From: a virus
Direction: 5' to 3' (one strand)
IMG/VR virus record: IMGVR_UViG_3300046796_000243
Coordinates: 1 to 64,000 of that record
Length of the DNA: 64,000 nt
The position numbers and the translations under genes were made by a program. A model generated the notes under the pieces. The model did not search any database and had not been told where the DNA came from. It was given only the letters and a program-made list of their open reading frames with translations. Positions 1-5,985 of the stretch are shown here, piece by piece; the stretch's first letter is position 1; every line of letters starts with the position of its first letter.

Positions 1-75
1 CACCCAGGCGCGGTCAATCGCTGCGGTGGCTTCCTTGAACTTCGGGTGGTCCTCATAGAGTTCCCAATTGTTCAT
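1..75 (-). CDS. Partial small early protein (N-terminal 25 residues only)
   Basis: Leftward gene cut by the window edge. It begins MNNWELYEDHPKFKEA and is still open at base 1. The ATG overlaps the TGA of the gene upstream as ATGA, and a good GGAGG ribosome-binding site lies seven bases before it. Function unknown. It belongs to the minus-strand early operon that starts at 5114. Confidence 0.7.
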   Translation of the reverse strand, partial: MNNWELYEDHPKFKEATAAIDRAWV

Positions 76-308
76 TTGTCCTCCACAAAGTTGAAATAGA
101 ATCGCGGGTGGTGGGTGAATTCCAATAATCCACGCTTGCCGTCGCTCTTGCGTATGGCCACGCAGAATGGAGCCATGAATCCCACGATCTCGAAGTGCTG
201 GGCCACCTCCAGGTGGTCCCACTTCTGCTTGGCCTCGGCCAGATCGGCCTGCGGCATGCCGGACTCAAGCATGAGGCGGCGCAGCTGCTCGGTGTCATCG
301 TTACTCAT
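72..308 (-). CDS. Small early protein of unknown function (78 aa)
   Basis: Acidic, probably helical N-terminus (MSNDDTEQLRRLMLESGM) followed by a likely beta-rich C-terminal half with aromatic residues (FYFNF). No family recognised. The start overlaps the end of the upstream gene by eight bases and has a GGGAG site. The gene lies within a chain of coupled cistrons, which supports it as real. Confidence 0.75.
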   Translation of the reverse strand: MSNDDTEQLRRLMLESGMPQADLAEAKQKWDHLEVAQHFEIVGFMAPFCVAIRKSDGKRGLLEFTHHPRFYFNFVEDK

Positions 309-471
309 TCTCGGACTCCCACCATGCGATTGCAGGGTCTACTTCCTCGGCCAGAACCTCCTGCATCTCGCGGATCGCCGCGGCCAGGTCGCCCTTCTCC
401 CAGACCGCGATGACGTTCCGCATCGCGCTCTGGGCCTGTTCGAGCGCGTTGATCAACTCTCCACGTTTCAT
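301..471 (-). CDS. Small early protein of unknown function (56 aa)
   Basis: The product starts MKRGELINALEQAQSAM and ends in an acidic tryptophan-containing tail (AWWESENE). It looks like a short two-helix protein. The ATG overlaps the TGA of its upstream neighbour, and AAGGAG sits eight bases before the start. Both ends are coupled to neighbours, which supports a gene despite its size. Function unknown. Confidence 0.65.
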   Translation of the reverse strand: MKRGELINALEQAQSAMRNVIAVWEKGDLAAAIREMQEVLAEEVDPAIAWWESENE

Positions 472-632
472 GATTCGACTCCTTCAGGTTGGGCGAGCAG
501 CTCGCCGATATGGCTGCGCAGCTCATCGAGGTCGGGGTAGGCGTCCTCCCAGAGCACGTCATCGCTGACGTGATCGAGCAGGAACGCGGTGATGTTGTCG
601 TAAGTCTCTTGCAGGATGTCGCGCGCGGTCAT
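468..632 (-). CDS. Small acidic early protein of unknown function (54 aa)
   Basis: The 54-residue product (start MTARDILQETYDN) is strongly acidic and predicted mostly helical. The start was chosen at the ATG that overlaps the upstream TGA and has AGGGGAGG upstream; longer readings in this frame run antisense-like through other genes. No family recognised. Small acidic early proteins often bind host proteins, but that is only a guess here. Confidence 0.7.
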   Translation of the reverse strand: MTARDILQETYDNITAFLLDHVSDDVLWEDAYPDLDELRSHIGELLAQPEGVES

Positions 633-871
633 TGGTCCTCCCCTGTTGTGCCGTTGGCGATGATCCACGCCTCCAGCGAATAGATGGCTTGCGCGTACTG
701 GCCGCGCTTGAAGGTCTTGCCGGTGATCTGGCCGGCAGCCGCCAGCATGGCCGTGGGCGTCCACGCCCTGTTGGGCTTCATGCCGGTGTCGGCATAGAGC
801 TTGAGGCCGTGCTTGATCGCGATGGCGCGGTAGGTATCGACGCCAGCCTTGCCGGTGAATACGGTGCTCAT
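629..871 (-). CDS. Conserved-looking small phage protein (80 aa)
   Basis: Contains the block GMKPNRAWTPTAMLAAA followed by ITGKTFKRGQY. I recall this block from many phage small proteins of unknown function, but that was not checked. The protein appears globular and helical with a basic centre. Start and stop overlap the neighbouring genes by four bases each (ATGA), and a GAGGCGAGG site precedes the ATG. No biochemical role can be given. Confidence 0.8.
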   Translation of the reverse strand: MSTVFTGKAGVDTYRAIAIKHGLKLYADTGMKPNRAWTPTAMLAAAGQITGKTFKRGQYAQAIYSLEAWIIANGTTGEDQ

Positions 872-1062
872 GCCTCGCCTCCCGTGATCGTGGTATGGCG
901 AAGCATGTAGGCGAGGCTCTCGTTCTCGGCTGCCGCAGCGCGCAGCTCAAAGGCGCGGCGCGCGGTCGGCTTGAGCGCCGCCGCGCTTTCACGCTGGATG
1001 GTGGCCTTGGTCTCACAGTAATCGGCGAGGCTGGCCAGATCGGCGTGGGTCCATGTCATCAT
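868..1062 (-). CDS. Small helical early protein (64 aa)
   Basis: Starts MMTWTHADLASLADYC and continues as an Ala/Arg/Glu-rich helix, possibly a coiled coil. Two adjacent ATG codons are available; the first is preferred because AAGGA lies ten bases upstream. The end overlaps the next gene by four bases. No family recognised. Confidence 0.7.
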   Translation of the reverse strand: MMTWTHADLASLADYCETKATIQRESAAALKPTARRAFELRAAAAENESLAYMLRHTTITGGEA

Positions 1063-1075
1063 TGCTTGGGCGTCC

Positions 1076-1324
1076 TTATTCGTTGGGTTCGCGTTCGGCG
1101 GGCTTGCCGGACTCATAGTCGGTGGTGAGGTATTCGTCGGGTTCGTGCTCCGGGTACGGCACGCGCGGGCCGCAATAGTGCGGGTTGGATACCCACACGT
1201 CCCAATCGTGCAGCAGCCACGCTTCGTCCAGGTGGTCTGCGCCATAGTTGTAGGCCCACTCGGCCACGGCTTCCTGTGGCGTTGCCAAGCGGTCCTCGCG
1301 TTCGTCGTAGTCGTCCCAGCTCAT
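1076..1324 (-). CDS. Small acidic early protein (82 aa)
   Basis: Acidic, tryptophan-rich protein beginning MSWDDYDEREDRLAT. An ATG six codons further upstream exists, but the chosen ATG overlaps the previous stop as TAATG and has a G-rich site, so coupling favours it. The C-terminus (GKPAEREPNE) is charged and probably disordered. Function unknown. Confidence 0.7.
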   Translation of the reverse strand: MSWDDYDEREDRLATPQEAVAEWAYNYGADHLDEAWLLHDWDVWVSNPHYCGPRVPYPEHEPDEYLTTDYESGKPAEREPNE

Positions 1325-1542
1325 TAGAACCCCCGTTTCCATTCGTTGTAATCGATCAAGTCGTATTTCTCCCCAAGCCAGCGGACAAAGTCTTTGGGGT
1401 TCTCCTTGAGCTGGTAGGCCTGCTCAACGCGCTCCGGGTGATCATCGACCAGCCCGCCGTAAGCCCATTGCTTGTTGGCCTGCCATCGGCACGTCGCCAC
1501 GAACGCGACGAACCGCTTGCTGGTGTATTTGGGCTTTCTCAC
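1324..1542 (-). CDS. Small basic early protein, GTG start (72 aa)
   Basis: Basic N-terminus (MRKPKYTSKRFV) and a WLGEKYDLIDYNEW segment near the end. The GTG start overlaps the TGA of the upstream gene as GTGA, showing translational coupling. A nucleic-acid or host-factor binder is possible, but there is no recognised domain. Confidence 0.7.
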   Translation of the reverse strand: MRKPKYTSKRFVAFVATCRWQANKQWAYGGLVDDHPERVEQAYQLKENPKDFVRWLGEKYDLIDYNEWKRGF

Positions 1543-1712
1543 TTGCGCCCTCCCTTCAGGATCTCGCGCGCGGCCTCGACGAAGTCGTAGAGCTGGCCAG
1601 CATCGGCCGCAGTATCGAGCGCCGCGGGCACGTCGTGCTCGTCGGGCAGGATAAGACGCGCCAGCGACTCAACCAGCTTGGCCATATCGTCTTGTTGCCG
1701 GAATGTAGTCAT
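1539..1712 (-). CDS. Small helical early protein (57 aa)
   Basis: The product starts MTTFRQQDDMAKLVESLARL and ends in a basic tail (KGGRK). It is probably a helical hairpin. It overlaps the next cistron by four bases and is two bases from the previous one. Function unknown. Confidence 0.65.
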   Translation of the reverse strand: MTTFRQQDDMAKLVESLARLILPDEHDVPAALDTAADAGQLYDFVEAAREILKGGRK

Positions 1713-1714
1713 GT

Positions 1715-1993
1715 TCAATCGTCCTCCGGTATCGGTCTGGTTTCCTCGTCGTACATCTTGCGGCGGCTGGCGAAGATCGCCTCCAGCTCGTCGGGCGTGA
1801 TGCCGTTGCGGTCGCCCCAGTGGAACAGGTTGCAGAGCAAGTCCCCCAGCGCCTCCTGTCCTGGCTCGCAGCCGGTAATCTCGCTCATGAGGTCAATACA
1901 TTCACCGGCCCAGCATGCACGGTCGGCGTTCATGTTGTCGGGATCGGGCGGCAGCCGCTGGCCCTTGGTGTTGCGTGATTCCTTGGCGTTCAT
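1715..1993 (-). CDS. Conserved-looking small phage protein (92 aa)
   Basis: Central block ACWAGECIDLMSEITGCE followed by a DLLCNLFHWGDRNG motif. I recall similar blocks in small phage proteins of unknown role, but this was not verified. The start is the ATG preceded by AAGGAGTCTAGCA, not the upstream ATG, which has no ribosome-binding site. It carries one of the repeated CTAGCAATG leaders. It directly follows the HNH endonuclease gene. Confidence 0.75.
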   Translation of the reverse strand: MNAKESRNTKGQRLPPDPDNMNADRACWAGECIDLMSEITGCEPGQEALGDLLCNLFHWGDRNGITPDELEAIFASRRKMYDEETRPIPEDD

Positions 1994-1995
1994 TG

Positions 1996-2412
1996 CTAGA
2001 CTCCTTTGTTGGCGTGGTACCACGCGAGTTGATATTCCCTATTGCATTGGATGCAGTAGCGCGCACCGTTTGCGCGATACCTTGTATTTTTAGCAGTGTA
2101 AGCGTGTCCTTCAATACAAGTTGGTTTCAGGTGCAATCGCTCATGCTGCGCACGCGGCATAGCCACAATGTGCGCCGGATTGATGCAGCGTTTATTCTCG
2201 CAAGTGTGGTGAAGCTCGCACCCTTTCGGCACTGCGCCATAAGCGAGCACATAAGCCGCGCGATGTGTACTCATCATGGTTTTTCTATCGTCGTTCCAGA
2301 TTCGCCCGTAACCCTTGGGGACAGTGAATCCAAGCCATACGCGACAGCCTTTAGCTGTCGCACGACTCTTGCGTTTGAGGCGGACGGCCAACGGTGCGTT
2401 CTTTGCGCCCAT
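1996..2412 (-). CDS. HNH homing-type endonuclease (138 aa)
   Basis: Single-domain HNH nuclease. The ELHHTCENKRCINPAHI signature (residues 67-82) gives the tandem histidines, the Asn and the final His of the beta-beta-alpha-metal site. A second zinc-binding set follows (C99, H103, C120, C123). Such free-standing genes are usually mobile and cut DNA near their insertion site. It interrupts the run of coupled small early genes with looser spacing and a weak ribosome site, consistent with later insertion. Confidence 0.9.
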   Translation of the reverse strand: MGAKNAPLAVRLKRKSRATAKGCRVWLGFTVPKGYGRIWNDDRKTMMSTHRAAYVLAYGAVPKGCELHHTCENKRCINPAHIVAMPRAQHERLHLKPTCIEGHAYTAKNTRYRANGARYCIQCNREYQLAWYHANKGV

Positions 2413-2415
2413 GGG

Positions 2416-2715
2416 TCACCACACGCCTAAATTTTCCAGAGTCTCGCGGTCGCGCGCGGCCATGATCATGAATTCACGCGGCAGCGTTTCGAAGTGCTGA
2501 ATCACCTCGTCGCGGATGGCCTTCTGTTCGTCGGTCATGAACAGCATTGCGCCGATGCTGGCCTTGTAGGGGTTGCAGATCAGCATTGCGCCTTGCCATG
2601 CGGCAGCCGCCAGCGTGTTGGACTTGGGACATTTGGCCAGCAGCTGGCCACGGTGCGGGCCTTTGCTGGCATAGGCGAGGCGCAAAGCGCCCCGCGCGGT
2701 TTCGGAGAGTGCCAT
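2416..2715 (-). CDS. Small early protein of unknown function (99 aa)
   Basis: Starts MALSETARGALRLAYASKG, with a central LAAAAWQGAMLICNP segment and a helical acidic/aromatic C-terminal part (VIQHFETLPREFMIMAARD). The ATG with AAGGAATCCCTAGCA upstream was chosen; the longer open frame upstream is arginine-rich and lacks a ribosome site. The CTAGCAATG leader is shared with the genes starting at 1993 and 4053. Confidence 0.7.
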   Translation of the reverse strand: MALSETARGALRLAYASKGPHRGQLLAKCPKSNTLAAAAWQGAMLICNPYKASIGAMLFMTDEQKAIRDEVIQHFETLPREFMIMAARDRETLENLGVW

Positions 2716-2756
2716 TGCTAGGGATTCCTTTTTTGGTTTGGGTTGCCGGAACGTAG

Positions 2757-2852
2757 TCAGGAGAGCAGCAGAACAAACGCCGCGAGGATCACGGCGGCGG
2801 TAGCGACGTAGAGACAAGCGGCGTTGAAGAGAATCAGATCATCATCGGACAT
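2757..2852 (-). CDS. Single-span membrane micropeptide (31 aa)
   Basis: Encodes an acidic N-terminus (MSDDDLILF) followed by one continuous hydrophobic segment (AACLYVATAAVILAAFVLLL) ending in Ser-stop. GGAG lies eight bases before the ATG. The size and topology suit a small inner-membrane effector, for example superinfection exclusion, lysis timing or modulation of a host membrane protein, but no family is recognised. It was found by reading the gap between neighbours. Confidence 0.55.
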   Translation of the reverse strand: MSDDDLILFNAACLYVATAAVILAAFVLLLS

Positions 2853-2883
2853 TGGTCTAGCTCCATTGAGTTGTAAGGTTATG

Positions 2884-2896
2884 GGCCATAATGGCC
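2884..2896. promoter_or_regulatory. GGCC-ATAAT-GGCC palindrome (operator-like)
   Basis: A perfect 6-1-6 inverted repeat between two early genes. It matches the palindromes at 5192-5204 and 5429-5441, and the near-matches at 5141-5153 and 5242-5254. Recurrence in intergenic DNA suggests a phage regulator or replication-protein site. Confidence 0.5.
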
Positions 2897-2903
2897 AGCG
2901 CGT

Positions 2904-3656
2904 CTATTGGAATAATCGTTCCTTGCCGATTCCGCCGTGGGCCATGATTACGATGTCAGCCTTGGCCTTGGCCTGATGGCCTCCGCAGGCCTTGCAGAGG
3001 TCGCAAGTGGTGCGCTTGCCTGCTTCCTTGGATGCGGGGCAAACGCTCTCGTAGGCCTCGCGCGGCTCGTCCTGGCCCCTTACGCGGAACGTGCGAAAGC
3101 CCAGCGCCTTGGCGTCTTCGCGTTCGGCAGGGGTGTCGACGGACGCCATGCAGAACGATGCCAGTTCGGGAAAGTGCTTCCATTGGTGGGTGTACGCTGT
3201 GCCGGTGTCCAAGCCAGCCAGAAGCACGCGCCAGACGTGGAACGGCACGGCTGCGGGGTCGCCGTAAGAGCCGCCGCGAACGGGGCCGGCGAGCAGCTGG
3301 CGAGCCTCGGCGGGCGGCATGTCAGGATATCGGCCGCGCTTCCAGGTGTTCCAGATGTTGAGCGGGGCGGTATCAAGGCGAACGTAGCACTTGCGCTCGA
3401 CGTTCTTGCGGCGGCCGGATGCGGCTTTGACGATGCGTCCCCGGTGCTTGCAATTGCCGCAAATAGAGAAGTCGTGCCCAAGGCGAACGGCCTTGAGCGG
3501 GTCCAGGTCGGCACGCAGAATCCATGTCTGATAGAGTCCGCTTCCTGTCTTGCCGTTTCGGCTGCGCTTCACAATCCCGGTTAGGATTGCAACAATCGGT
3601 TGCCCGTCCAACATGGACGGGCCGCGATAGAATACGATTCCGCTGGGTTTGCTCAT
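2904..3656 (-). CDS. Cysteine-rich zinc-ribbon-like phage protein (250 aa)
   Basis: Two cysteine clusters are visible: CGNC at residues 66-69 with C90, and CDLCKAC at 218-224 preceded by C206. A GPVRGGSYGDPAAVPF block lies near 124-139. I recall this arrangement from a conserved phage family of unknown function (possibly DUF7227), but a search would be needed. The cysteines imply metal binding, so a nucleic-acid-related role is plausible. The start overlaps the upstream TGA by four bases. Confidence 0.8.
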   Translation of the reverse strand: MSKPSGIVFYRGPSMLDGQPIVAILTGIVKRSRNGKTGSGLYQTWILRADLDPLKAVRLGHDFSICGNCKHRGRIVKAASGRRKNVERKCYVRLDTAPLNIWNTWKRGRYPDMPPAEARQLLAGPVRGGSYGDPAAVPFHVWRVLLAGLDTGTAYTHQWKHFPELASFCMASVDTPAEREDAKALGFRTFRVRGQDEPREAYESVCPASKEAGKRTTCDLCKACGGHQAKAKADIVIMAHGGIGKERLFQ

Positions 3657-3853
3657 GACTCGACTCCAACGATGCGCCGCAAAGCGGTGTCTATGTGCTG
3701 ATCATTCAGGCCAGCGTCGTACAGCTGGCGGGTGTCGAAGCCGGAACGCCAAAGCAAGTCCCAGCGGTCGCGCTCGGTGACCGGCACGCCATGGGCCAGG
3801 AACGGGCGCAAGGCGGCTTCCATCGCGTAGTAAAGCTCTTGGGTGATTCTCAT
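3653..3853 (-). CDS. Small early protein of unknown function (66 aa)
   Basis: Starts MRITQELYYAMEAALRPF and contains a WDLLWRSGFD segment; likely a small helical bundle. The ATG overlaps the stop of the gene upstream, and the end overlaps the next start, so translation is coupled at both sides. No family recognised. Confidence 0.7.
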   Translation of the reverse strand: MRITQELYYAMEAALRPFLAHGVPVTERDRWDLLWRSGFDTRQLYDAGLNDQHIDTALRRIVGVES

Positions 3854-4053
3854 GCCTGCACCGTGTCGAGCTGGGCCGTCTGGGTCGTGTGCTCGTTGGT
3901 GATGCGTTCCAGCTCGAACGCGAAGCGGTTGGCGTCCTGCTCGGAGTAGCAAGCGAACAGGAAACGCTGGTTTGCCGAATCGTCAAAAACGCTCACGTCC
4001 CAGATGGGCGAGCCATCGCTAAGGGTGATTCGCATAATCTTGATGGTGGTCAT
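3850..4053 (-). CDS. Small beta-rich early protein (67 aa)
   Basis: MTTIKIMRITLSDGSPIWDV begins what looks like an antiparallel beta sheet followed by a helix (EQDANRFAFELERI). The ATG after GAGAGG and CTAGCA was chosen over a start 27 codons further upstream, because the longer version would translate the hairpin at 4078-4134. Function unknown. Confidence 0.65.
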   Translation of the reverse strand: MTTIKIMRITLSDGSPIWDVSVFDDSANQRFLFACYSEQDANRFAFELERITNEHTTQTAQLDTVQA

Positions 4054-4077
4054 TGCTAGGTTACCTCTCGTTGCGGC

Positions 4078-4134
4078 TTGATTGCCGCCGATGCGGCGCA
4101 GCTGGTCGAGCTGCGCCGCATGAGCTGCAATCAA
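4078..4134. promoter_or_regulatory. Large two-tier hairpin inside the early operon
   Basis: Outer stem TTGATTGC (4078-4085) pairs with GCAATCAA (4127-4134). Inner 13-base stem ATGCGGCGCAGCT (4091-4103) pairs with 4109-4121, leaving a five-base loop. It spans the stop codon of the upstream gene and precedes the next start. There is no U-tract on the leftward transcript, so an RNA-stability, processing or pausing element is more likely than a terminator. Confidence 0.6.
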
Positions 4135-4520
4135 TCGAACATGTTCGGGGTGGTGTTGGCCTTGGTCACGGGCACAATGGGCTTGCGCGGTTCAAGATCG
4201 AGGCCGAACAGGTGGGCGGGCACGTTAACGCCGTTGTCCTGCTTCTTGCGCCAAGCGGGGTTTTTCTTGACCTCGGCGATGATCCCCAGCCAACCATACT
4301 CAACAAAGTATTTGAGCACGGTGCACGGGCCGATTCCGTTCAGGTAGCAATGGACCTTTGCGCCGATCTTGGGCGGGATGCCGTCGCCGCTCCACTTGTA
4401 GGGGTCGGCGTCGTTCAAGAGCGCGCGGTCGCCGCCTTGGGGCTTCTCGCCCCATTGCGCGCGGGTCCAGGTGGTGGGCAGGTCGAAAAACTCGGCATAG
4501 TTCGCGGGTTTGCTGCTCAT
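4131..4520 (-). CDS. Early protein of unknown function (129 aa)
   Basis: Starts MSSKPANYAEFFDLPTTW and has a region that reads like a small beta barrel (GAKVHCYLNGIGPCTVLKYF). Two cysteines could pair. The gene is the second of the leftward early transcript, three bases after the zinc-ribbon gene. No function can be assigned. Confidence 0.75.
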   Translation of the reverse strand: MSSKPANYAEFFDLPTTWTRAQWGEKPQGGDRALLNDADPYKWSGDGIPPKIGAKVHCYLNGIGPCTVLKYFVEYGWLGIIAEVKKNPAWRKKQDNGVNVPAHLFGLDLEPRKPIVPVTKANTTPNMFD

Positions 4521-4523
4521 GGC

Positions 4524-5114
4524 TCAAAAGTCCTGTTCGAGGGAGGAAAGGCCCAGCTTGCCGAAGCATTCCGGGCCGAAGCCGTGCTTGATGGAGCTGG
4601 GGACGGTCAGCTTGCGATTGCATCGGCCGCAATGGCCTTCGTGCCAAATCTCAAGGGTCGACGGGATCGAGCCTTGCATGATGGCCTTCCATGCGAAGGC
4701 GAAGGCTTTCATGCTGGGCGCATCGCGGCCGATGTCCCCAGCGCGCGGAGTCTTCCTGCCCTCCCAAAAGATCGAGCGGGCGATTCGACCCAAATACTTG
4801 TAATCGGTCGAGTTGTCCGGGCCGTTGAGCAGGGCCACAAAGTGGCAAGCGCCGTCGGGGCTGATGCTTACCCGATAGGTGAAGCGGTTGCCGGTCTTGG
4901 TGCTCACCAAGGTCAGGGTCGCTTTGCCAGCCAGGGCGAAGCGTTCGGCGTCGAGCGGGTCGAGCAAGCGCCCGCGCATGTCCGGCACGGTCGCGTCGAC
5001 CGCTTCGAACCTGGGCGAGCTGGGCGAGGTCGGCACGCGCGCGGCGCCGAATGTCAGGTTATCGTGCAGGCCTGGGATTGTGGCCTCAAGATCGGCCAAG
5101 AAGTCGTTCGGCAT
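4524..5114 (-). CDS. DUF6011-like zinc-ribbon early protein (196 aa)
   Basis: The C-terminal part carries HCGRCNRKLTVPSSIKHGFG followed by PEC, the pattern of the DUF6011 zinc ribbon common in phage proteins (identified from memory). The N-terminal two thirds include a beta-rich FTYRVSISPDGACHFV block. This is the first gene of the leftward early operon, with AAGGAG eight bases before the ATG and the control region directly upstream. It probably binds nucleic acid; the exact role is unknown. Confidence 0.8.
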   Translation of the reverse strand: MPNDFLADLEATIPGLHDNLTFGAARVPTSPSSPRFEAVDATVPDMRGRLLDPLDAERFALAGKATLTLVSTKTGNRFTYRVSISPDGACHFVALLNGPDNSTDYKYLGRIARSIFWEGRKTPRAGDIGRDAPSMKAFAFAWKAIMQGSIPSTLEIWHEGHCGRCNRKLTVPSSIKHGFGPECFGKLGLSSLEQDF

Positions 5115-5140
5115 CTGGTTAGCTCCTTTGCTTGGGTTTT

Positions 5141-5153
5141 GGCCTTTGTGGCC
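5141..5153. promoter_or_regulatory. GGCC-TTTGT-GGCC operator-like site
   Basis: GGCC half-sites with five-base spacing, 27 bases upstream of the first early ATG. It keeps the outer GGCC arms of the palindrome family but not the AT core. Confidence 0.35.
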
Positions 5154-5167
5154 GGTTGTTAGGTGTT

Positions 5168-5184
5168 CTGTGATCTAGTCACAG
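5168..5184. promoter_or_regulatory. CTGTGA-N5-TCACAG inverted repeat
   Basis: Perfect 6-5-6 inverted repeat. A second site with the same half-sites and spacing lies at 5398-5414. It resembles a CRP/FNR site but with a five-base rather than six-base spacer, so a phage or host dimeric regulator with its own spacing is more likely. Confidence 0.5.
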
Positions 5185-5191
5185 TCGATTT

Positions 5192-5204
5192 GGCCATTAT
5201 GGCC
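5192..5204. promoter_or_regulatory. GGCC-ATTAT-GGCC palindrome
   Basis: Perfect palindrome, the reverse-complement equivalent of the site at 2884-2896, located between the early operon and its putative promoter. Confidence 0.5.
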
Positions 5205-5241
5205 CATACTCGCCATATCATGAAATTGCATGGCTTGGATA

Positions 5242-5254
5242 GGCCATAATGACC
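5242..5254. promoter_or_regulatory. GGCC-ATAAT-GACC imperfect palindrome
   Basis: One mismatch from the GGCC-ATWAT-GGCC family, 37 bases from the preceding copy. Likely a weaker binding site for the same factor. Confidence 0.4.
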
Positions 5255-5397
5255 TATAAACCTAACAATCTAACAATTGCAGCGATATCAATGGATTAGG
5301 CCAAATTTGGCGGTTGTATTTTTGGCTGATGTAACGTCACTGGTCGAGTTTGGGCGCGATTCCAAAACCAACCAGTGAGTTTTTTAAGACTGTTTTT

Positions 5398-5414
5398 ATG
5401 TGACAACATCACAG
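5398..5414. promoter_or_regulatory. TGTGA-CAACA-TCACA inverted repeat
   Basis: Second copy of the TGTGA-N5-TCACA site, with the flanking G also conserved, 230 bases from the first copy. It sits 35 bases upstream of the plus-strand promoter candidate at 5449. Confidence 0.5.
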
Positions 5415-5428
5415 ACAATTGTGGCCTA

Positions 5429-5441
5429 GGCCATTATGGCC
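5429..5441. promoter_or_regulatory. GGCC-ATTAT-GGCC palindrome
   Basis: Perfect copy, overlapping a GGCCTAGGCC palindrome at 5423-5432 and ending seven bases before the TTGAAA of the promoter candidate. The position suits a repressor or activator of that promoter. Confidence 0.5.
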
Positions 5442-5448
5442 GTATTAG

Positions 5449-5477
5449 TTGAAAAGATAAAAAACAGTAATTATATT
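5449..5477 (+). promoter_or_regulatory. Candidate sigma70-type promoter (rightward)
   Basis: TTGAAA at 5449-5454, a 17-base spacer, then TATATT at 5472-5477, in AT-rich DNA next to two operator-like palindromes. It points toward the HNH and PhoB-like genes, about 690 bases away, so a leader RNA through the GC-rich palindromes would be produced. Confidence 0.45.
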
Positions 5478-5633
5478 AGTTAGTTGCTATAGGGTTATAT
5501 GTTACCTTCTCCTTGGGGATTAGGGTTTTAGCTGGCGTTTTCGCTTCTCGGTGCAGAACGCGCAAAAAAAACTGGGTCTCAAGAATCCAGAATCGGCTCA
5601 AAGTCTACCAGTGACATAGCTAAGTCGATGAAT

Positions 5634-5652
5634 CTATTAAGGAATAGTACTA
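5634..5652 (-). promoter_or_regulatory. Minus-strand copy of the phage promoter-like motif
   Basis: Read leftward, this is TAGTACTATTCCTTAATAG. It matches the ACTATTCCTTA core of the four late-unit motifs at 11902, 18979, 22086 and 40006. It faces the leftward early operon 520 bases away, so it may drive or boost those genes if the motif is a promoter. Confidence 0.5.
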
Positions 5653-5729
5653 GTCAAAACTTTCTCTCTGGGGCCAACTAGTGAGAACTAGTTAGCGAAA
5701 ACACGACCAGGTAAAATACAACCAAGTTT

Positions 5730-5750
5730 GACGAGCTGCCGCAGCTCGTC
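5730..5750. repeat. Ten-base inverted repeat with one-base centre
   Basis: GACGAGCTGC (5730-5739) and its exact reverse complement (5741-5750) flank a single C. First of a row of GC-rich palindromes in the control region. Confidence 0.6.
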
Positions 5751-5819
5751 GCCGATCGCCTGGCCGATCGGCTGCCGATCGCCGATCGCCGGTGGCGAGC
5801 TGCTCCAGCTCGGTGCCGG

Positions 5820-5843
5820 CAAGCGGCCGGATCCGGCCGCTTG
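5820..5843. repeat. Perfect 24-base palindrome
   Basis: A fully self-complementary 24-mer with half-site CAAGCGGCCGGA. Together with 5730-5750, GCCGATCG-type repeats at 5751-5790 and a GAGCTG/CAGCTC hairpin near 5796-5811, it makes a cluster of cruciform-capable DNA. Confidence 0.65.
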
Positions 5844-5917
5844 TCCTCGCCCAGGCACTGCGCCGTGTGCTGGATGTTCTGCAAACAAAGGCCTTTCATG
5901 CCGAAAGGAGTCGAGCG

Positions 5918-5985
5918 CAGCGCGCAGCGCGCGCAGCGCGCAAGAACTAATGAGTCGCGCGCGCAGCGCGCGCCTGCCTCCCCCC
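5918..5985. repeat. CGCG-rich low-complexity repeats
   Basis: Repeats of AGCGCGC and GCGCGC on both sides of a short AT-containing linker (AAGAACTAATGAGT). This is simple-sequence DNA able to form strong hairpins or Z-DNA; no coding evidence. Confidence 0.6.

Noticed and set aside
4053-5162. 369-residue plus-strand frame
   Set aside because: It lies opposite two coupled early genes, one with a zinc ribbon; its composition is shadow-like.
5168-5184. Host CRP binding site
   Set aside because: The half-sites match, but the spacer is five rather than six bases, so CRP binding cannot be assumed.
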